Below, one piece after another: positions 62,177 through 64,000 of a DNA stretch of 64,000 bases. Source of the DNA: Aldrovandia affinis (lineage: Eukaryota; Chordata; Actinopteri; Notacanthiformes; Halosauridae). The translations under genes and the position numbers were made by a program. Under the pieces are notes generated by a model. That model worked only from the letters and a program-made list of their open reading frames with translations. It did not search any database and had not been told where the DNA came from. The DNA lies in contig JAINUG010000394.1 of NCBI GenBank assembly GCA_029706075.1, forward strand, positions 310,001 through 374,000. Direction: 5' to 3'. Position 1 is the stretch's first letter, and the number at the start of each line of letters is the position of its first letter.

Positions 62177-62477
62177 CACTGAAACTAATCTGCCTTGGCA
62201 CGCTCAGTGTTAAACATCTTAGCAGTCCACTTGGCTTCGCTCTCCTGCTCCGAGATCTCCAGTGAATATCTCTAAAATAATTTTGCTTGTTTCTTGTCAT
62301 TCCTTCGTCCAAGCAGCGCGCGGCGGTGACGCTGGGTTTTGTTATGATGTGACATCACTACTCTGCTCCTTCCAGCCCAGGAGCTTATCTTATCTTGCTC
62401 ACATGCATTGTACTTGTGTAGCCGTGTAGTTTCTCAAATCGTCGTCCTCTTTGGGGGTTGGACAAAATATTTCAGTA

Positions 62478-62572
62478 ATGAGCAGCTTCCTGAACATGGC
62501 GTCCATAGGAGATTTTGACCCGCTGAACGCCAACATCCCTGCCACCAAAGTTGAAATCACAGTGTCGTGCAG
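62478..62572 (+). CDS. cpne8: copine first coding exon (probably cpne8)
   Basis: Copines are Ca2+-dependent phospholipid-binding proteins with two C2 domains and a VWA domain. This exon encodes 31 codons, starting MSSFLNMASIGDFDPLNANI and ending KVEITVSC plus a split Arg, then the strong donor AG|GTAAGG at 62573. IPATKVEITVSC is the start of C2A. A second in-frame Met (62496) has the better Kozak context (AACATGG). The order kif21a then cpne8 on one strand matches human 12q12, which supports cpne8. The residues themselves also resemble CPNE5, including Met at position 7, so the paralogue is uncertain. The intron 62573-64000 shows no further exon. Confidence 0.85.
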
Positions 62573-63959
62573 GTAAGGAAAATGACTTTATTCGTCCTGT
62601 TTCGGGCTGCCGATGTCATAAATTCCTCCATGCAAGCGAGTCTCAGCAGCATTTCTGATGTATTTGTATTCGGCAGTGACCAAGTTGCCCTGAAACTGTT
62701 CCGAAACAGTTCAGTACTAGTTTTTCCTCACTTGTGGTACAGTACATATTTTAAATAGGTTATAATCGTATAAATGAAAGTATAAATAAACAAACGTTTA
62801 GGTCTAAAACAGGTTTGGTAGAACTCTGCTTTTGGCTGTATGGAGCGAATTCGTCAGGCTTGATTTGAGACCGTTATGACAAACGTTTTTGTCTATTTTA
62901 TTTGAAGTCGACCGACAAGTTCCAAAGTCCTAATCAGGGGCTGTCGGTGATGCATCCAAAACATTGTACATAAACGGCGAATTTTTATCTTTAAATTCAC
63001 AAAACGTATAGCCGTTATACAAATTTCCAGGAACACTGTCACCTGTCACTGTTTGGCAGTATGGACACATGTATTTTGTAAGTGAATACAATTGTGAATT
63101 ATGACAGAAACACGCACACAACTAGGCAAAGACTACAAAGGCAATTTTCTGATATATGTGGATTTCACTAATTGAATATTTCCACTTTTTCCATTTGACA
63201 GTGGACTAGAATTAAAAGTTAATGTTTAACATGTATTTTTCTCTTCTCTATAAATTGAATCTGTCTTAGTAGTTATTATGCTTTATTATTTTGATTTGCT
63301 TCATGAGGGATGATTCTCCTCATTTGAACGCATTTTCCCTCAGTGATAGAGCCACGGAGCACATGCAATTGACTGCTTTCTATGTTCTGACAGTAAACTG
63401 GAAGAAATGCGAAGGTTGGAATGATTCATGCGTGTTTCAACCGCGTCTTTCTCGAAGAGATGTATCCCTCGGTTCGAGGCGGCTCGCAAACAGACAGCTG
63501 TCTCCGGGTTGCATAACCGCCAAGCTCAGTCCCTGCCCTTCCCAACCGGCGGTGCGCATGGAGCGCCTTAGAGCTAGCGCGAGGTGGTGCTCCACTGGTT
63601 GGCTGGTCACACAAGAGAAACGCGAATGCCTAAGCTTTTCGTGTTTTCGACATTTCAGCAACAGAAATAATTTGAGGAAGAAGTTTTTTGATAAATTCTA
63701 CTTCGCATGATGCATAAATTATGCAAATGAAGCCAGATACAGCAACATTGCATTGAAATACCTGACTTCATGCTGTTACCCTGTGACCACTTGGTGGGAT
63801 GAGATGTCCATTGATACTTCCACTCATGTTTGTGGTAATGTTGAGATACAAGATCTTTAGACTTTAAGGCTGTGATACAAAAAATGTGCCACACCTTTTC
63901 ATCACAATGCTATGTGGAGGCAGACAGGTACAGACTGTGGCAATCGCTATACATGTAAA

Positions 63960-64000
63960 CTGTGTAAGGCACTCTGGATAAGAGTGTATGCTAAATGTTT
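63960..64000 (+). repeat. L2/SINE-type 3' tail fragment at window edge
   Basis: GTAAGGCACTCTGGATAAGA and GTGTATGCTAAATG match the tail of the SINEs at 4434 and 9533 with several changes. Whether more of the repeat lies beyond the window is unknown. Confidence 0.6.

Noticed and set aside
63291-63710. 139-codon open frame in the copine intron
   Set aside because: The patch is locally GC- and CpG-rich, but the translation shows no known domain, and no splice signals fit copine coding sequence.

Overview
The window is vertebrate nuclear DNA, most likely from a ray-finned fish. One large intron-rich gene and the start of a second fill it, with GT-AG introns packed with Tc1/mariner, hAT, L2- and CR1-type LINE and tRNA-derived SINE copies plus CA/GA/ATT microsatellites. 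There are no operons or bacterial features. The species cannot be fixed from the sequence.

Positions 7894-45735 hold kif21a, a plus-strand KIF21 family kinesin (processive microtubule plus-end motor that limits microtubule growth). I could place 36 coding exons (2-37) by homology and splice phase. Exon 1, about 15 codons in the human gene, lies upstream of the window. The exons sum to 4912 nt: one base of a split codon, 1636 codons and a TGA at 44391-44393, with every splice phase consistent. Exons 2-8 encode the motor, 9-13 the neck and proximal coiled coil, 14 an acidic stretch, 15-23 the long stalk with the regulatory (autoinhibitory) coiled coil, 24-30 a Ser/Pro-rich linker, and 31-37 a seven-bladed WD40 propeller. 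Residue numbers below count the first complete codon of exon 2 as 1.

The introns hold many nested transposons. At 16.1-17.0 kb a CR1-like LINE ends 16 bases from the 3' splice site of exon 12. At 17.9-20.9 kb an L2-type LINE sits inside a Tc1 element. At 23 kb there is a hAT remnant. At 26.5-29.7 kb a hAT holds a second hAT, which holds a solo-LTR-like sequence and a deleted Tc1. At 32.2-33.8 kb a LINE fragment lies inside a Tc1. At 36.6-38.2 kb there is an L2-type LINE, and at 38.6-39.2 kb a deleted Tc1.

Between the genes, 45883-46717 is a hAT-Charlie derivative with a perfect 8-bp target duplication, followed by a SINE. At 50.3-61.6 kb a dead Tc1-like element was split by a 10,055-bp element with TA-flanked, pogo/Tigger-like termini. 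That element holds a direct duplication, a 100-N assembly gap, a further TIR element, a hAT, an ISL2EU-like element and a DANA-type SINE.

At 62478 the first coding exon of a copine gene begins on the same strand. The head-to-tail order KIF21A then CPNE8 matches the human 12q12 locus, so it is probably cpne8, although the protein start also resembles CPNE5. The rest of that gene lies beyond the window.
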